DNA of 64,000 nucleotides from Ovis canadensis (taxonomy: Eukaryota > Chordata > Mammalia > Artiodactyla > Bovidae), in assembly GCF_042477335.2 (NCBI RefSeq), contig NC_091245.1, positions 113,680,501-113,744,500 on the forward strand, written 5' to 3'. The notes beneath the pieces were generated by a model, which worked only from the letters and a program-made list of their open reading frames with translations, was not told the origin of the DNA and made no database searches. Of this stretch, positions 7,110 to 18,586 are shown in pieces. A program made the position numbers and the translations under genes. How positions within the stretch are numbered: position 1 is the first letter of the stretch; every line of letters starts with the position of its first letter.

Positions 7110-9172
7110 TTTCATGAGGGCCAAGGAGAGCTCCCATGTGACCGGGCACAGTCAGCCCTCCAGGGCACACGCCCGCAGAGGGCAAACCTCGGGGAGGTCT
7201 GAGGGTCCGGACACCGCCACCGCCTCGGCAGCACCGCCTGCCAGGGCCCGTACACGGAGCAAACCCCAGCGCCCAGCCACACACGGCGGGCCCAAGAAGG
7301 GGTGGCATCGATGCAGCATGGCGCCATCACTCAGGCATCAGAAACACGTCAAGAATTGCCAGTTGTCACAAGCAATGATGCAGCTGGAGACTCTTACACT
7401 CGGCGGAGAATGTCAGACCGCGTTGGACCGAGGCATGTGGAGCATGGAAAATAATACAAAACGAAGCTATTTGCCAGGAGAAACCGACTCACGCAGAAAC
7501 CCACCTTAGGGTAACGCAAGCGGAAAGGCAGCGCTGGAGGGATGACTGGGGAGCTGCAACGCACAGATACGCAGGACCCTGTCTAAAGGGAGAAGCGCCA
7601 AGGTTATCCAGTTCAACACAGGGAATCAGCGTCAGTGCCCTGGAGTAACCTCAAGTGGAAAAGAATCTGAAACCATATATGACACTCGAGATCTGCACAA
7701 GCAAAACAGGATCACACTGCGGTCCACCGGAAACCAGCACAATATTGGGAATCCACTGTACTTCCGCAACAACCGTGACTACGACGTCGGAGTAAGCTTT
7801 CAAAAGAAAACTAACTCAGCAGGCAATGAAGTCAGCGGAAAACAGGTGAGCTATGCCAACCCCACCCTGGGTACATATCCACGAAAGGCGCAGCTCTTCA
7901 TTCGGAAAGACACATGCAACCCCCACAGTCACAGCAGCACCGTTTGCCATAGCCGAGACGTGGAGAAAACCCTAGTGCCCATCCCCAAAGGCTCAGCCAC
8001 CAAGATGCAGTATCAGAGAAAGGGAGAGAATGGGATGTCACCGAGCCGTCCACAAGAGGCAGATAGTGTCACTGGCAGCAACGGCGGCTGGAGCTGCAGA
8101 ATATTATCCTTGGTGAGGGAAGTCAAACAGACAAGGTCACGGATGGGTGGACTCTAAAGTGTTGTACAAATGAATCCCTGGGCCAACCAGCCACAGACTC
8201 TCAGACACAGGAAAGCCGCTTGGGGCTTCCCAAGGGCGCAGTCAGGGACCGAGGGATGATTGAGGAGCCGGGCTCAACGGATCAACCGTACCAGTACTGC
8301 GTAGGAAGGGGAGGAGGAACAAGGACACGCGGGATACCGCAGGGAATGAGATCCCATATGCTGTCATCACCCGCAATGGAAACGAGCTGAACACATGAGC
8401 CCCCCCCCACCCACCCACAGACAGGACTGAACCCCAACGCTGTACAGCGGAAACGCACACCAGGTTGTAGATCAACTACGCTTCCAGGACAAGTGCTACT
8501 CCGTCGAAGTCAGTCAGTCGAGGATCAGTCCAGCAATAGGAAAAAGAAGAGCTTCCATTATGATCCAGGAAAGCCAACCCTGGGCACGCGTCGGGAAAAG
8601 ACGACAAATACCCCTAATGGGGAGAGATGCAGGCATCCCCCAGGGTCACCGCAGCCCTCTGTGCCGGAGCCGAGACCCGCGGGAAACGCCCAAGTGCCCG
8701 TCGGCACGTGGCCGGCACAAGAAGGTGAGGGATATCTGTACCGTGGAATATGACGCAGCCCTCAAGAAGGAGCCGCCATCGCCATGGGCCGCAAGGTCAG
8801 ACGGACCCACAGAAGGGTCCGCTCAGTGAAGTGAGTCGCTTGGATCGGGAGAAAGCTCTGTGGACTCTTAACGACGAATACAGACGAATCTATGCGCAAA
8901 GGGGAAAGCGACCTGGAGACCCCGAAAACGTACATAGGGCTACCCAAGGGGAAAGGCAGGGAGGGACGAAGTTGAAGTCGGATCAAGAGATAGGAAAGAC
9001 TGTGCTTACAGTAGAAGAGCAACAGAGCTTTCCTCTGTAGCAGGAGAAGTGTATCTGTATCTCGCCTTCACCTACACTGGAAGACCACCTGGCAAAGAAC
9101 AGGGGACTGAATCACTTTGCCGGGCACCTGAGACTCACCCAGGAATGTGAATCCGTTCTACTTGTGTTCGAA
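7110..9172 (+). mobile_element. Three tandem LINE-1 3'-end fossils (B, C, A), unit 1/2 junction
   Basis: Three plus-strand copies of an L1 3' end lie head to tail. B is about 7110-7773, C about 7826-8490 (crossing the unit boundary), and A about 8541-9172. Equivalent anchor points lie at about 7135, 7851 and 8558, so the spacing is about 710 bp. Each holds an ORF2 C-terminal remnant and a 3' UTR. Copy C reads LGTYPRKAQLFIRKDTCNP from about 7870 (family LGIYPEKTLIRKDTCTP). Tails end tgtacttccg (B), ctacgcttcc (C) and ctacttgtgt (A). The equal spacing and shared junctions suggest internal tandem duplication rather than three insertions. Confidence 0.75.
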
Positions 9173-10059
9173 GAAGCAGAAAAAGGAGCAGGCCGTGGCT
9201 TGAAGCGGGGGGTGGGGGGAGGCAGGCCAGTGGGACAGATGCAAAGGCAGGTTCCTTGGCAAGAGTGGGATTTGGAACGGCTCAGGGAGGAACGGGGCGT
9301 GGGGGGCGGGGTGTGTGGAGATGGGGGAGGCGGGGAGCTGGGGGTGGGATGGGTGCATGTGGGGGAGTAGGGGGCCGGTGAGGCTGCAGGCTGAGGTGGG
9401 GGTGCTCTTGGGGCAGGGCTGATGCTGAGGTGAGGCGCGCAAGAGGGTTTCAGGGGGAAGGGGTGGTGTTTGAGGCGGTGAGGGCGTTGCTGTTGGAAAC
9501 CTGTTTCTGCCGAGGCCAGGCCCGAGGGCGAGGGCCGGCAGCTGGTGGACTTCTTTGGAACTCGTCCTGCAAGACGTGGTCCAGGGACCCTGCAGGCAAA
9601 AGGGAGGTATGCTTGCCAGATGTGGCAGCTCCCTTGCTCCTGGCTGTGCAAACGTAGTGTGATTGATTTCTCTCGGAGTGTGGGGAGAGTGAGGCAGGGA
9701 GCTTGGAGACGGACGTTGTGAAAGATGAAGTGTGGTGCGGGCGGCTGCCAGCGGTGGGGTATTCCTGCCAGTGCAGTCCCCGAGCCCTCGGCTGGGTCCG
9801 GGTGAGGACGCGAGCAAACACAAGAAAGGTGCCTGGACGCACGGGCGGCTGAGCCCGCAGGGTTTGGGGCCACGAAGGCTTGGCAGCAGGGCCTTTTGTG
9901 GGTGAGGTGGGGAGGGGTCCTGGGCGTCTGTGTGGGAGAGGCAGCGGGCGGCAGGTAGCCAGCCAGCGTTTGCAGGAGCGCTGCCTCGAGCGCGTTTCAG
10001 CGGGCAGACCTAGTTGGGCTCTGGGGCCGCACCGTGGGACCAAAAGGGGACGCTGGGGC

Positions 10060-10130
10060 TGCATGGGGCGGGAATCGAACCCGGGCCTCCCGCGTGGCAG
10101 GCGAGAATTCTACCACTGAACCACCCATGC
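10060..10130 (-). tRNA. tRNA-Gly-GCC: tRNA-Gly (GCC), unit 2
   Basis: Same sequence as the 1604-1674 copy, including C65 in the T-stem; TTTT terminator at plus positions 10042-10045. Confidence 0.95.
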
Positions 10131-11623
10131 ACCGGTGGCCAGCGCCGCCCGTCGCTGCCCCTCAGGCGCTGGCCGCCACCCGCCCGCCGCTGCTCACTGC
10201 TCGCCCGTGGGCATCTCTCTGCCCCGTTGCAGCGGGAGACGACGGGCAGGCGACCTGTAAGACAGGATCCGGGCACGTGCAGGACCCCGGGGCGCGCCGC
10301 TCTCGGAGGGAGCCCGGGGCGACGGGACGCGGGCCCATGCGGCCCGTCCCGCGCCTTCTGCGCCGACCACGGCCGCCGCGACCCTGTCGGTGTCGCGTGA
10401 GGGCGCCGGGAGCCGACGCCGTCTGCCCGGCGCCGGGATCCCTGTCAGGTGCAGGCGCTGCGTGGTCGCTGCGGCCGCGCGCAGACGTGCCTCTCAGCGA
10501 CCGCCGGGTCCCGACCCAAAGTCCCTCTGGCGGGCTGGCTTTCCGGCCGTGCCGGGGTGGGGCGTGCGAGAGCGGGCGGGGGAAGGGACGCCGGGCTCGG
10601 TCTGTGCGGGAAGCGCGAGCGCGGGAGGGCGACGCCTCCGAGCGCCTCCGCCACCGCCCCCTACCCGCCCTCCCCCCGCCATCCCATCCTTAGACCCGCG
10701 CTCAGGCCCAGGGACCCAAAGGCGTGTGAGCCTGGCTCCTGCGCTCTGGCCGACCGCGCTCCCGGGGTCCGGCTCTGACGGGGTGGTGGTGGTGAGCAGG
10801 GGCCCTTTGGCAGCGCGGCTCCTGGCTCGGGGACTGCGGGCTGAGAGGCAGGGAGCGCGCCAGGGCGGGCTTGGCTCCGGCCGGGGCAGCGGCTTCCCAC
10901 GGGAACGGGCGCCGTGGCGCCGAGGTCGGGGGCGCGGGCCGGGCGCCGGGGGGTGGGCTGGACGGGCACGCAGGGCTTCCGCTCCCTCCCCAGCGGAGCA
11001 CCCTTCCCGGGACGGACTCGTGCAAGGAAGGCCGGTGTGCGCTGGCCAGCAGGAAGGCTGGATGGCACGCGTCCAGGGCGGGCGGCAGGCAGGTTGCGGC
11101 CCGGCCAAGAACGCACGGCGGAGAAGGGTCGAGGGCACGCGGCAGCCCCTTGGCGGGCAAGGCGGGGGCTCGGCCGCCTCGCTGTGGCTGGGGAGCGCAG
11201 GCGGGCCGGCGGGGCGGGCGCGGAGGACGGGGTGCCGGCCTGGCGGGAGAGCTGGCGGGGGCAGCCGTGGAAGCAAGGCTGCGAGGGCGAGTAGGCCGTT
11301 CCCCGGGCAGAAGTCGGAGCGCCGGCGAAGGGAGGAGGGCTTGCCACCCGCCGCGGGGCTGCGTGCTTCGGCGCGGCCGGGGGCGGGGCGCGGCGGGGCT
11401 GTGGGAGTGGAAGTGGGAGGGTGGGCGAGTGTGGGCCAGGGGGAGGCAGGGAGGCAGGAAAAGCAGCAGCTGCAGCTGCAGCCAGCTGGCGAGGAAAGAT
11501 GCGCTGAGAAGGACTGAAGGTGCCTTCTGTGGGGGTGCAGGTGGCGGCGGGAGGGCGTGTGTGGAGAAAGGCAGTGGCGCGCGGAGGACGGGTGCGTTTG
11601 TCCGGCGGGCCAAAAGGCTGGCT

Positions 11624-11706
11624 TGTCAGGAGTGGGATTCGAACCCACGCCTCCAGGGGAGACTGCGACCTGAACGCAGCGCCTTAGACCGCTCGGCCAT
11701 CCTGAC
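11624..11706 (-). tRNA. tRNA-Leu-CAG: tRNA-Leu (CAG), unit 2
   Basis: Same sequence as the 3168-3250 copy; TTTT terminator at plus positions 11612-11615. Confidence 0.98.
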
Positions 11707-11800
11707 GGCGGGCCTGGCTGGGCGCGTGGCCGCTCGCCTGGCTGGGACCCGACGCGGCGCGAGCACCGGCGCCCTTGGCGGGCCGCGGGCGGCGCCACGC

Positions 11801-11832
11801 CAGGCAGGCAGGCAGGCAGGCAGGCGGGCGGG
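11801..11832. repeat. (CAGG)6(CGGG)2, unit 2
   Basis: Same length as in unit 1. Confidence 0.95.
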
Positions 11833-12261
11833 CGTCCGGAGTGGGGGTCGACGGAGCCGGCGCGCGGCGGCCGGCCGAGGCGCCTGGCTCCGCCGCCGCT
11901 CGCGCCGCGGACCCAGAGGGCCCTGGGCGGGCCGGCCCCTCCCCACCCGCGCCTGTCCTGGCCCGACGCCGGCCGGCGCGCGCCCACCGTGTCGTCGCAG
12001 CCCCGCTTGCCTTCTCGCGCCCCCTTCTCCCGGCGGAACGCCCGCGTTGGAGGCAAGAGGCGGCGCGCTGGGGAGGGTCCAGTGCCCCGGGGGTCCGGGT
12101 CCCTGTCGGGGTGGCGGGCTGCCGCTGTGACCGAGGCGGTTGGTCTGGTGCGCGGTTGGGTCGGGACCCGTGGTGGCCGGCGGCCCGTGCTGGGCAAGGG
12201 GAGGCGTGGGCAGGCAGCCCGAGAGCCCGAGGGCGGCCGGGCGGCAGGACGGTCGCCGCCG

Positions 12262-12333
12262 TCCTCGTTAGTATAGTGGTGAGTATCCCCGCCTGTCACG
12301 CGGGAGACCGGGGTTCGATTCCCCGACGGGGAG
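12262..12333 (+). tRNA. tRNA-Asp-GTC: tRNA-Asp (GTC), unit 2
   Basis: Same sequence as the 3806-3877 copy; TTTTT terminator at 12345-12349. Confidence 0.98.
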
Positions 12334-13071
12334 GCAACACACCCTTTTTGGTGGCCGCGGTCGCTCTCTGTCCTGCCGCCAGGCCCCGGAGGGCCCTTCG
12401 CCTCCTCCCGACGTCTTTGGGCGAGGCGCCAGGGCGCCGCCGACGGCGGTGCCCGGCCTAGCTCCCGGCGACCCCCTCTGCCCGTGCAGCGCTCCAGCCT
12501 GAGCCCTTTGTCGTCGGCGGGCGCACGGTCGCCACGGCGGAGCGAGGGCCTCCTTGGCGACCCCACGGCCTTGCCCGACCATAGCCGGATCTGGCGGCCG
12601 GCCGGCCGCCCGCCCACGCGCCGACCCCCAGTGGCTGCCTGAGTGGGCTCGTAGGCTCGCGACGGCCCCGCCGCGTGCAGGCAGGTGGGTCCCGTGTCCC
12701 CTTGTCGTGGGAAGTGGCCTCGCCCAGCGCCCGGTGGAGTAGCGCTTTGGCCAGCTGGGTGCTGGAAGCTGCGTGCCCCGCGTTGCCCGCCGGGGGTGAG
12801 GGCGGGGAGGCGTTGGCGGGCCGCGGCGGGGAGCGAAGGGCCGGAGGGCCGCAAGGCCGCGGGGGCGCCGCCCTGGGGCGGTGCGGCCGGTGGATTCCCG
12901 GCGACCGCGTGGCGCTGGCGCGCTCGGGGCGCCGCGTGGCTGCTGGGAGCGCCGGCGGTGGCGGCGCAAGCCTCCGGCTGACGGGGCGTCGGGGCAGGGA
13001 TGCGGAGGCGGCGGCGAGAGTATGCTGGGGCGAGCCCGGGGCCGGCGTCTGGCGGCCGCCCGGGCTGTGGA

Positions 13072-13143
13072 GCGTTGGTGGTATAGTGGTGAGCATAGCT
13101 GCCTTCCAAGCAGTTGACCCGGGTTCGATTCCCGGCCAACGCA
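13072..13143 (+). tRNA. tRNA-Gly-TCC: tRNA-Gly (TCC), unit 2
   Basis: Same sequence as the 4616-4687 copy; TTTT terminator at 13155-13158. Confidence 0.98.
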
Positions 13144-13421
13144 GCGGGCCGACCTTTTGCTGAGTTCCAGCGCTCTCCCGGCAGGGGCGTTCGGGGGACA
13201 GAGAGGTGGGAGCAGGGAGCCAGCCCGCTGGCCGGCGGCTTTTGGCGTGTGTGCGAGAAGCCGGCGGCGCGCGCGGTGTTTTGAGGGTGCTGAAAGCAAG
13301 ACGGCACGGCAGGGCAGGCGGCTGGACTTGCAAAGGCCGGGTGTGGGCAGCAAGGTGGCACGGGCGGGTGGCATGGAGGCGCGGGGCTCACCAGGAGCAG
13401 GCGAGGGCTGAACCCCGACGC

Positions 13422-13493
13422 TCCCTGGTGGTCTAGTGGTTAGGATTCGGCGCTCTCACCGCCGCGGCCTGGGTTCGATTCCCGGTCAGGGAA
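13422..13493 (+). tRNA. tRNA-Glu-CTC: tRNA-Glu (CTC), unit 2, U50 variant
   Basis: Same sequence as the 4966-5037 copy (T-stem CTGGG); no T4 run until 13555-13558. Confidence 0.97.
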
Positions 13494-13876
13494 GCCTTTC
13501 TTCTTCCTCTCCGCCTGCCACCTGCCCACGTCCTCGCTGGACACCCTGCCACCCTTTTCTTAGCCTACGCTTGCTCAGCGCTGCGCCAGAGGCCCCCGGG
13601 ACCCTGCCCGTCCAGCCCCAGCACGATTCAGGCCACCTCCGCCGTCCCGCGGGGCAAAGGTTTTGGCCGCAGTGGCAACCTCGCGCCGCTTCCACCACGA
13701 CGCGCCTGAGGCCTCCCATCCACCAGCCCCCCCCCAACCCCACCCCCCGCCTCCCTCCCTCCTGAGGGGCTGCGGCTGCTGCCCCTGGTGGTGGCGGTGA
13801 TGCTCCTGGGCTTGTGCTGGTTCTCCTGCTGTGGGTGGTGGTGAGGAGGTGGGCTTGGATAGGGCCGGCGGCGGTA

Positions 13877-13904
13877 GGGGTGGGGGTAGGGCTGGGGGTA
13901 GGGG
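13877..13904 (+). other. G-quadruplex motif, unit 2
   Basis: Identical to the unit-1 motif. Confidence 0.8.
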
Positions 13905-14343
13905 CGTGGGCTGTGGCGGTCGCCAGCTGGGGGCCAGCAGCGGCAGGGGCGGTGGCCACAGCCGAAGGTGAGCGAGGGGGATCTGCCTCTGGGAGTGGGG
14001 GCCGTGGCCACGGACCGCCTGCCTTGTCGTGTCTCTCATGCCAGCCACCTCTCTGGGCGGCTTGGCCAGTGCGTGCCAGGTCCCGGGCTGGCTGTGACTC
14101 CCGTGTGCCGCTGGCGACTCCAAGAGGGTTCTGGTCTTGAGTGGGCTCTGGGAGGCGGACCACGGCGCCCGGGAGGCATGGGTAGCAGTTCAGTCGCCCG
14201 GGGGCAGCGATGCCTGCCAGGGAGGACAACCCGACCATCGTGCTGTTTCCCTTGCCTGACCACAGCTCTCAATCCTACTGGACTGAGGCAAGATTTACCC
14301 AGGCCTCCCTCCCCCACTCGTAACCAAAGGTGGGCACTCGGGT

Positions 14344-14344
<1 letters not shown>

Positions 14345-14374
<30 letters not shown>
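14345..14374. repeat. (CA)15 microsatellite, unit 2
   Basis: Fifteen CA dinucleotides. Confidence 0.97.
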
Positions 14375-14377
<3 letters not shown>

Positions 14378-15565
14378 CGCCCTCCAAACTGTCTATCCAG
14401 GATCCACTCCATCCCTCTCCCCACCCTGTCACCGTCTTCCCCTAGGAACTCTGCGCGAGGGTGATCCTCCAGCACAGTCTCCTCTTGGCCCCGTCTCGGC
14501 TGGTCTATCCCCAAAGGGTTTCACGTCTGTTCAAGGACTGTGTCCTTCGGAGGGGAAGTGGACGGCAGACGAAAGGCACCAACGTGCGGCGAGGGCGGCA
14601 CACTCGGGTGCGATGGCACAAAGGCGAGTGCCCTGTGGGAAAGGAGCCCCCGTGGCCCGACGTGTGCTTGCCGTCGCCAAAGGAGGTTTCCTCGAGGCCC
14701 CTGCCGGGGCTGTGGGCGTCAGAGTGCATGGGGGAGAGTATCGGAGGAAGGTGCTTGGGGCCATGGCTGGTGGGCGCCCCACGTGGATCAGGGACCCGGG
14801 CAGGGCGATCGCGAGCAGAGGGCGCGGCGGCGAGCAGGGAGCTGGGAGGCAGGCCCCGGGGTGCTTGGTCGGGGCGTCTGCATGGACGGCCGGCGGGAAG
14901 GGGCGGCGTGGGGCTCTCGGGGACCTGGCCGAAAGATCGGCAGGCCACTCGAGCAGGGCCTCTACAGAAGCATGGGCGCGGCGGCGAAGCCGTGCCAGGC
15001 ACATGTGAGAGGCTGGGACGGATCTGCGGTAGGTAGGGGTGGGCGTGGGGGTTGGGCTGGGGCTGCGGAGCCAGAGGGAGGCCCGCACTGGTGAACGCCA
15101 GGGCAGGGCAGGCCAGGGCAGGACGTGTGAGGGATAGCCCGAGCTCCAGGGGGATGTTGGGTGGGGAGGTGGGGCCGAGCCTGGAGTCTGGCGGGAAAGG
15201 CAGAGGGCAGGCCGTGACAGTGACGGGGCTGTGGCGTGAGGAAGATGGCGGGTGAGCACTCCATTTGGGTCGGGTGGCGGGTGAGCGGGGGCGAGCCACA
15301 CTGGTGCTCGGTGCCACAGGCTGCTCAGGCTCGGCGGCGGGCTGTGGCTCTGGGCGGAGGCTAGGACGCAGGCAAGCGAAGGACAGAAACGGAGCGCCAG
15401 CGCCAGCTGGGGGCCAGACCCGGTCCGAGATGGGTGGGCCCACCGTACCGCCCCAGAGACCAAAGTCACCACCCATCGGGAGGGAGTGTCCAGTGTCGGG
15501 GGTGACACTGCTGGGGCCTCAGGGGGGGATGGGGCGGGGGTGGCTGGCAGCGCAGGTGGCTGTGA

Positions 15566-17628
15566 TTTCATGAGGGCCAAGGAGAGCTCCCATGTGACCG
15601 GGCACAGTCAGCCCTCCAGGGCACACGCCCGCAGAGGGCAAACCTCGGGGAGGTCTGAGGGTCCGGACACCGCCACCGCCTCGGCAGCACCGCCTGCCAG
15701 GGCCCGTACACGGAGCAAACCCCAGCGCCCAGCCACACACGGCGGGCCCAAGAAGGGGTGGCATCGATGCAGCATGGCGCCATCACTCAGGCATCAGAAA
15801 CACGTCAAGAATTGCCAGTTGTCACAAGCAATGATGCAGCTGGAGACTCTTACACTCGGCGGAGAATGTCAGACCGCGTTGGACCGAGGCATGTGGAGCA
15901 TGGAAAATAATACAAAACGAAGCTATTTGCCAGGAGAAACCGACTCACGCAGAAACCCACCTTAGGGTAACGCAAGCGGAAAGGCAGCGCTGGAGGGATG
16001 ACTGGGGAGCTGCAACGCACAGATACGCAGGACCCTGTCTAAAGGGAGAAGCGCCAAGGTTATCCAGTTCAACACAGGGAATCAGCGTCAGTGCCCTGGA
16101 GTAACCTCAAGTGGAAAAGAATCTGAAACCATATATGACACTCGAGATCTGCACAAGCAAAACAGGATCACACTGCGGTCCACCGGAAACCAGCACAATA
16201 TTGGGAATCCACTGTACTTCCGCAACAACCGTGACTACGACGTCGGAGTAAGCTTTCAAAAGAAAACTAACTCAGCAGGCAATGAAGTCAGCGGAAAACA
16301 GGTGAGCTATGCCAACCCCACCCTGGGTACATATCCACGAAAGGCGCAGCTCTTCATTCGGAAAGACACATGCAACCCCCACAGTCACAGCAGCACCGTT
16401 TGCCATAGCCGAGACGTGGAGAAAACCCTAGTGCCCATCCCCAAAGGCTCAGCCACCAAGATGCAGTATCAGAGAAAGGGAGAGAATGGGATGTCACCGA
16501 GCCGTCCACAAGAGGCAGATAGTGTCACTGGCAGCAACGGCGGCTGGAGCTGCAGAATATTATCCTTGGTGAGGGAAGTCAAACAGACAAGGTCACGGAT
16601 GGGTGGACTCTAAAGTGTTGTACAAATGAATCCCTGGGCCAACCAGCCACAGACTCTCAGACACAGGAAAGCCGCTTGGGGCTTCCCAAGGGCGCAGTCA
16701 GGGACCGAGGGATGATTGAGGAGCCGGGCTCAACGGATCAACCGTACCAGTACTGCGTAGGAAGGGGAGGAGGAACAAGGACACGCGGGATACCGCAGGG
16801 AATGAGATCCCATATGCTGTCATCACCCGCAATGGAAACGAGCTGAACACATGAGCCCCCCCCCACCCACCCACAGACAGGACTGAACCCCAACGCTGTA
16901 CAGCGGAAACGCACACCAGGTTGTAGATCAACTACGCTTCCAGGACAAGTGCTACTCCGTCGAAGTCAGTCAGTCGAGGATCAGTCCAGCAATAGGAAAA
17001 AGAAGAGCTTCCATTATGATCCAGGAAAGCCAACCCTGGGCACGCGTCGGGAAAAGACGACAAATACCCCTAATGGGGAGAGATGCAGGCATCCCCCAGG
17101 GTCACCGCAGCCCTCTGTGCCGGAGCCGAGACCCGCGGGAAACGCCCAAGTGCCCGTCGGCACGTGGCCGGCACAAGAAGGTGAGGGATATCTGTACCGT
17201 GGAATATGACGCAGCCCTCAAGAAGGAGCCGCCATCGCCATGGGCCGCAAGGTCAGACGGACCCACAGAAGGGTCCGCTCAGTGAAGTGAGTCGCTTGGA
17301 TCGGGAGAAAGCTCTGTGGACTCTTAACGACGAATACAGACGAATCTATGCGCAAAGGGGAAAGCGACCTGGAGACCCCGAAAACGTACATAGGGCTACC
17401 CAAGGGGAAAGGCAGGGAGGGACGAAGTTGAAGTCGGATCAAGAGATAGGAAAGACTGTGCTTACAGTAGAAGAGCAACAGAGCTTTCCTCTGTAGCAGG
17501 AGAAGTGTATCTGTATCTCGCCTTCACCTACACTGGAAGACCACCTGGCAAAGAACAGGGGACTGAATCACTTTGCCGGGCACCTGAGACTCACCCAGGA
17601 ATGTGAATCCGTTCTACTTGTGTTCGAA
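15566..17628 (+). mobile_element. LINE-1 3'-end fossils B, C, A, unit 2/3 junction
   Basis: Same three-part arrangement as 7110-9172, with no difference noticed. Confidence 0.75.
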
Positions 17629-18515
17629 GAAGCAGAAAAAGGAGCAGGCCGTGGCTTGAAGCGGGGGGTGGGGGGAGGCAGGCCAGTGGGACAGATGCAA
17701 AGGCAGGTTCCTTGGCAAGAGTGGGATTTGGAACGGCTCAGGGAGGAACGGGGCGTGGGGGGCGGGGTGTGTGGAGATGGGGGAGGCGGGGAGCTGGGGG
17801 TGGGATGGGTGCATGTGGGGGAGTAGGGGGACGGTGAGGCTGCAGGCTGAGGTGGGGGTGCTCTTGGGGCAGGGCTGATGCTGAGGTGAGGCGCGCAAGA
17901 GGGTTTCAGGGGGAAGGGGTGGTGTTTGAGGCGGTGAGGGCGTTGCTGTTGGAAACCTATTTCTGCCGAGGCCAGGCCCGAGGGCGAGGGCCGGCAGCTG
18001 GTGGACTTCTTTGGAACTCGTCCTGCAAGACGTGGTCCAGGGACCCTGCAGGCAAAAGGGAGGTATGCTTGCCAGATGTGGCAGCTCCCTTGCTCCTGGC
18101 TGTGCAAACGTAGTGTGATTGATTTCTCTCGGAGTGTGGGGAGAGTGAGGCAGGGAGCTTGGAGACGGACGTTGTGAAAGATGAAGTGTGGTGCGGGCGG
18201 CTGCCAGCGGTGGGGTATTCCTGCCAGTGCAGTCCCCGAGCCCTCGGCTGGGTCCGGGTGAGGACGCGAGCAAACACAAGAAAGGTGCCTGGACGCACGG
18301 GCGGCTGAGCCCGCAGGGTTTGGGGCCACGAAGGCTTGGCAGCAGGGCCTTTTGTGGGTGAGGTGGGGAGGGGTCCTGGGCGTCTGTGTGGGAGAGGCAG
18401 CGGGCGGCAGGTAGCCAGCCAGCGTTTGCAGGAGCGCTGCCTCGAGCGCGTTTCAGCGGGCAGACCTAGTTGGGCTCTGGGGCCGCACCGTGGGACCAAA
18501 AGGGGACGCTGGGGC

Positions 18516-18586
18516 TGCATGGGGCGGGAATCGAACCCGGGCCTCCCGCGTGGCAGGCGAGAATTCTACCACTGAACCACCCATGC
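18516..18586 (-). tRNA. tRNA-Gly-GCC: tRNA-Gly (GCC), unit 3
   Basis: Same sequence as the 1604-1674 copy, including C65; TTTT terminator at plus positions 18498-18501. Confidence 0.95.

Larger units (their letters stand above)
1..8456. repeat. Tandem tRNA macrosatellite, unit 1
   Basis: Complete 8456-bp unit; position 1 (acaccaggttgtag) recurs at 8457. It carries the minus-strand pair Gly-GCC and Leu-CAG and the plus-strand trio Asp-GTC, Gly-TCC and Glu-CTC. Diagnostic bases: A919, G1047, T1882, A2058, A2406, T4503, T7069. The unit start is set by the window start and is not a biological boundary. Gene content and tandem layout are those of the human 1q23.3 tRNA VNTR, whose unit is about 7.3 kb; orthology is inferred from gene content only. 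Confidence 0.97.
8457..16912. repeat. Tandem tRNA macrosatellite, unit 2
   Basis: 8456 bp. It is nearly identical to unit 1; I found only C instead of A at 9375 and G instead of T at 15525. It shares with unit 1 the bases G at 9503 and T at 12959 that change in all later units. Confidence 0.97.

Noticed and set aside
6075-7124. 349- and 323-codon minus-strand Pro/Ser-rich frames
   Set aside because: Low-complexity proline-rich translation of G-rich spacer; no start context, splice structure or recognisable domain.
7846-8157. 103-codon plus-strand frame as a possible small gene
   Set aside because: Its text (LGTYPRKAQLFIRKDTC) is the degenerate C-terminus of LINE-1 ORF2; annotated as part of the L1 fossil instead.
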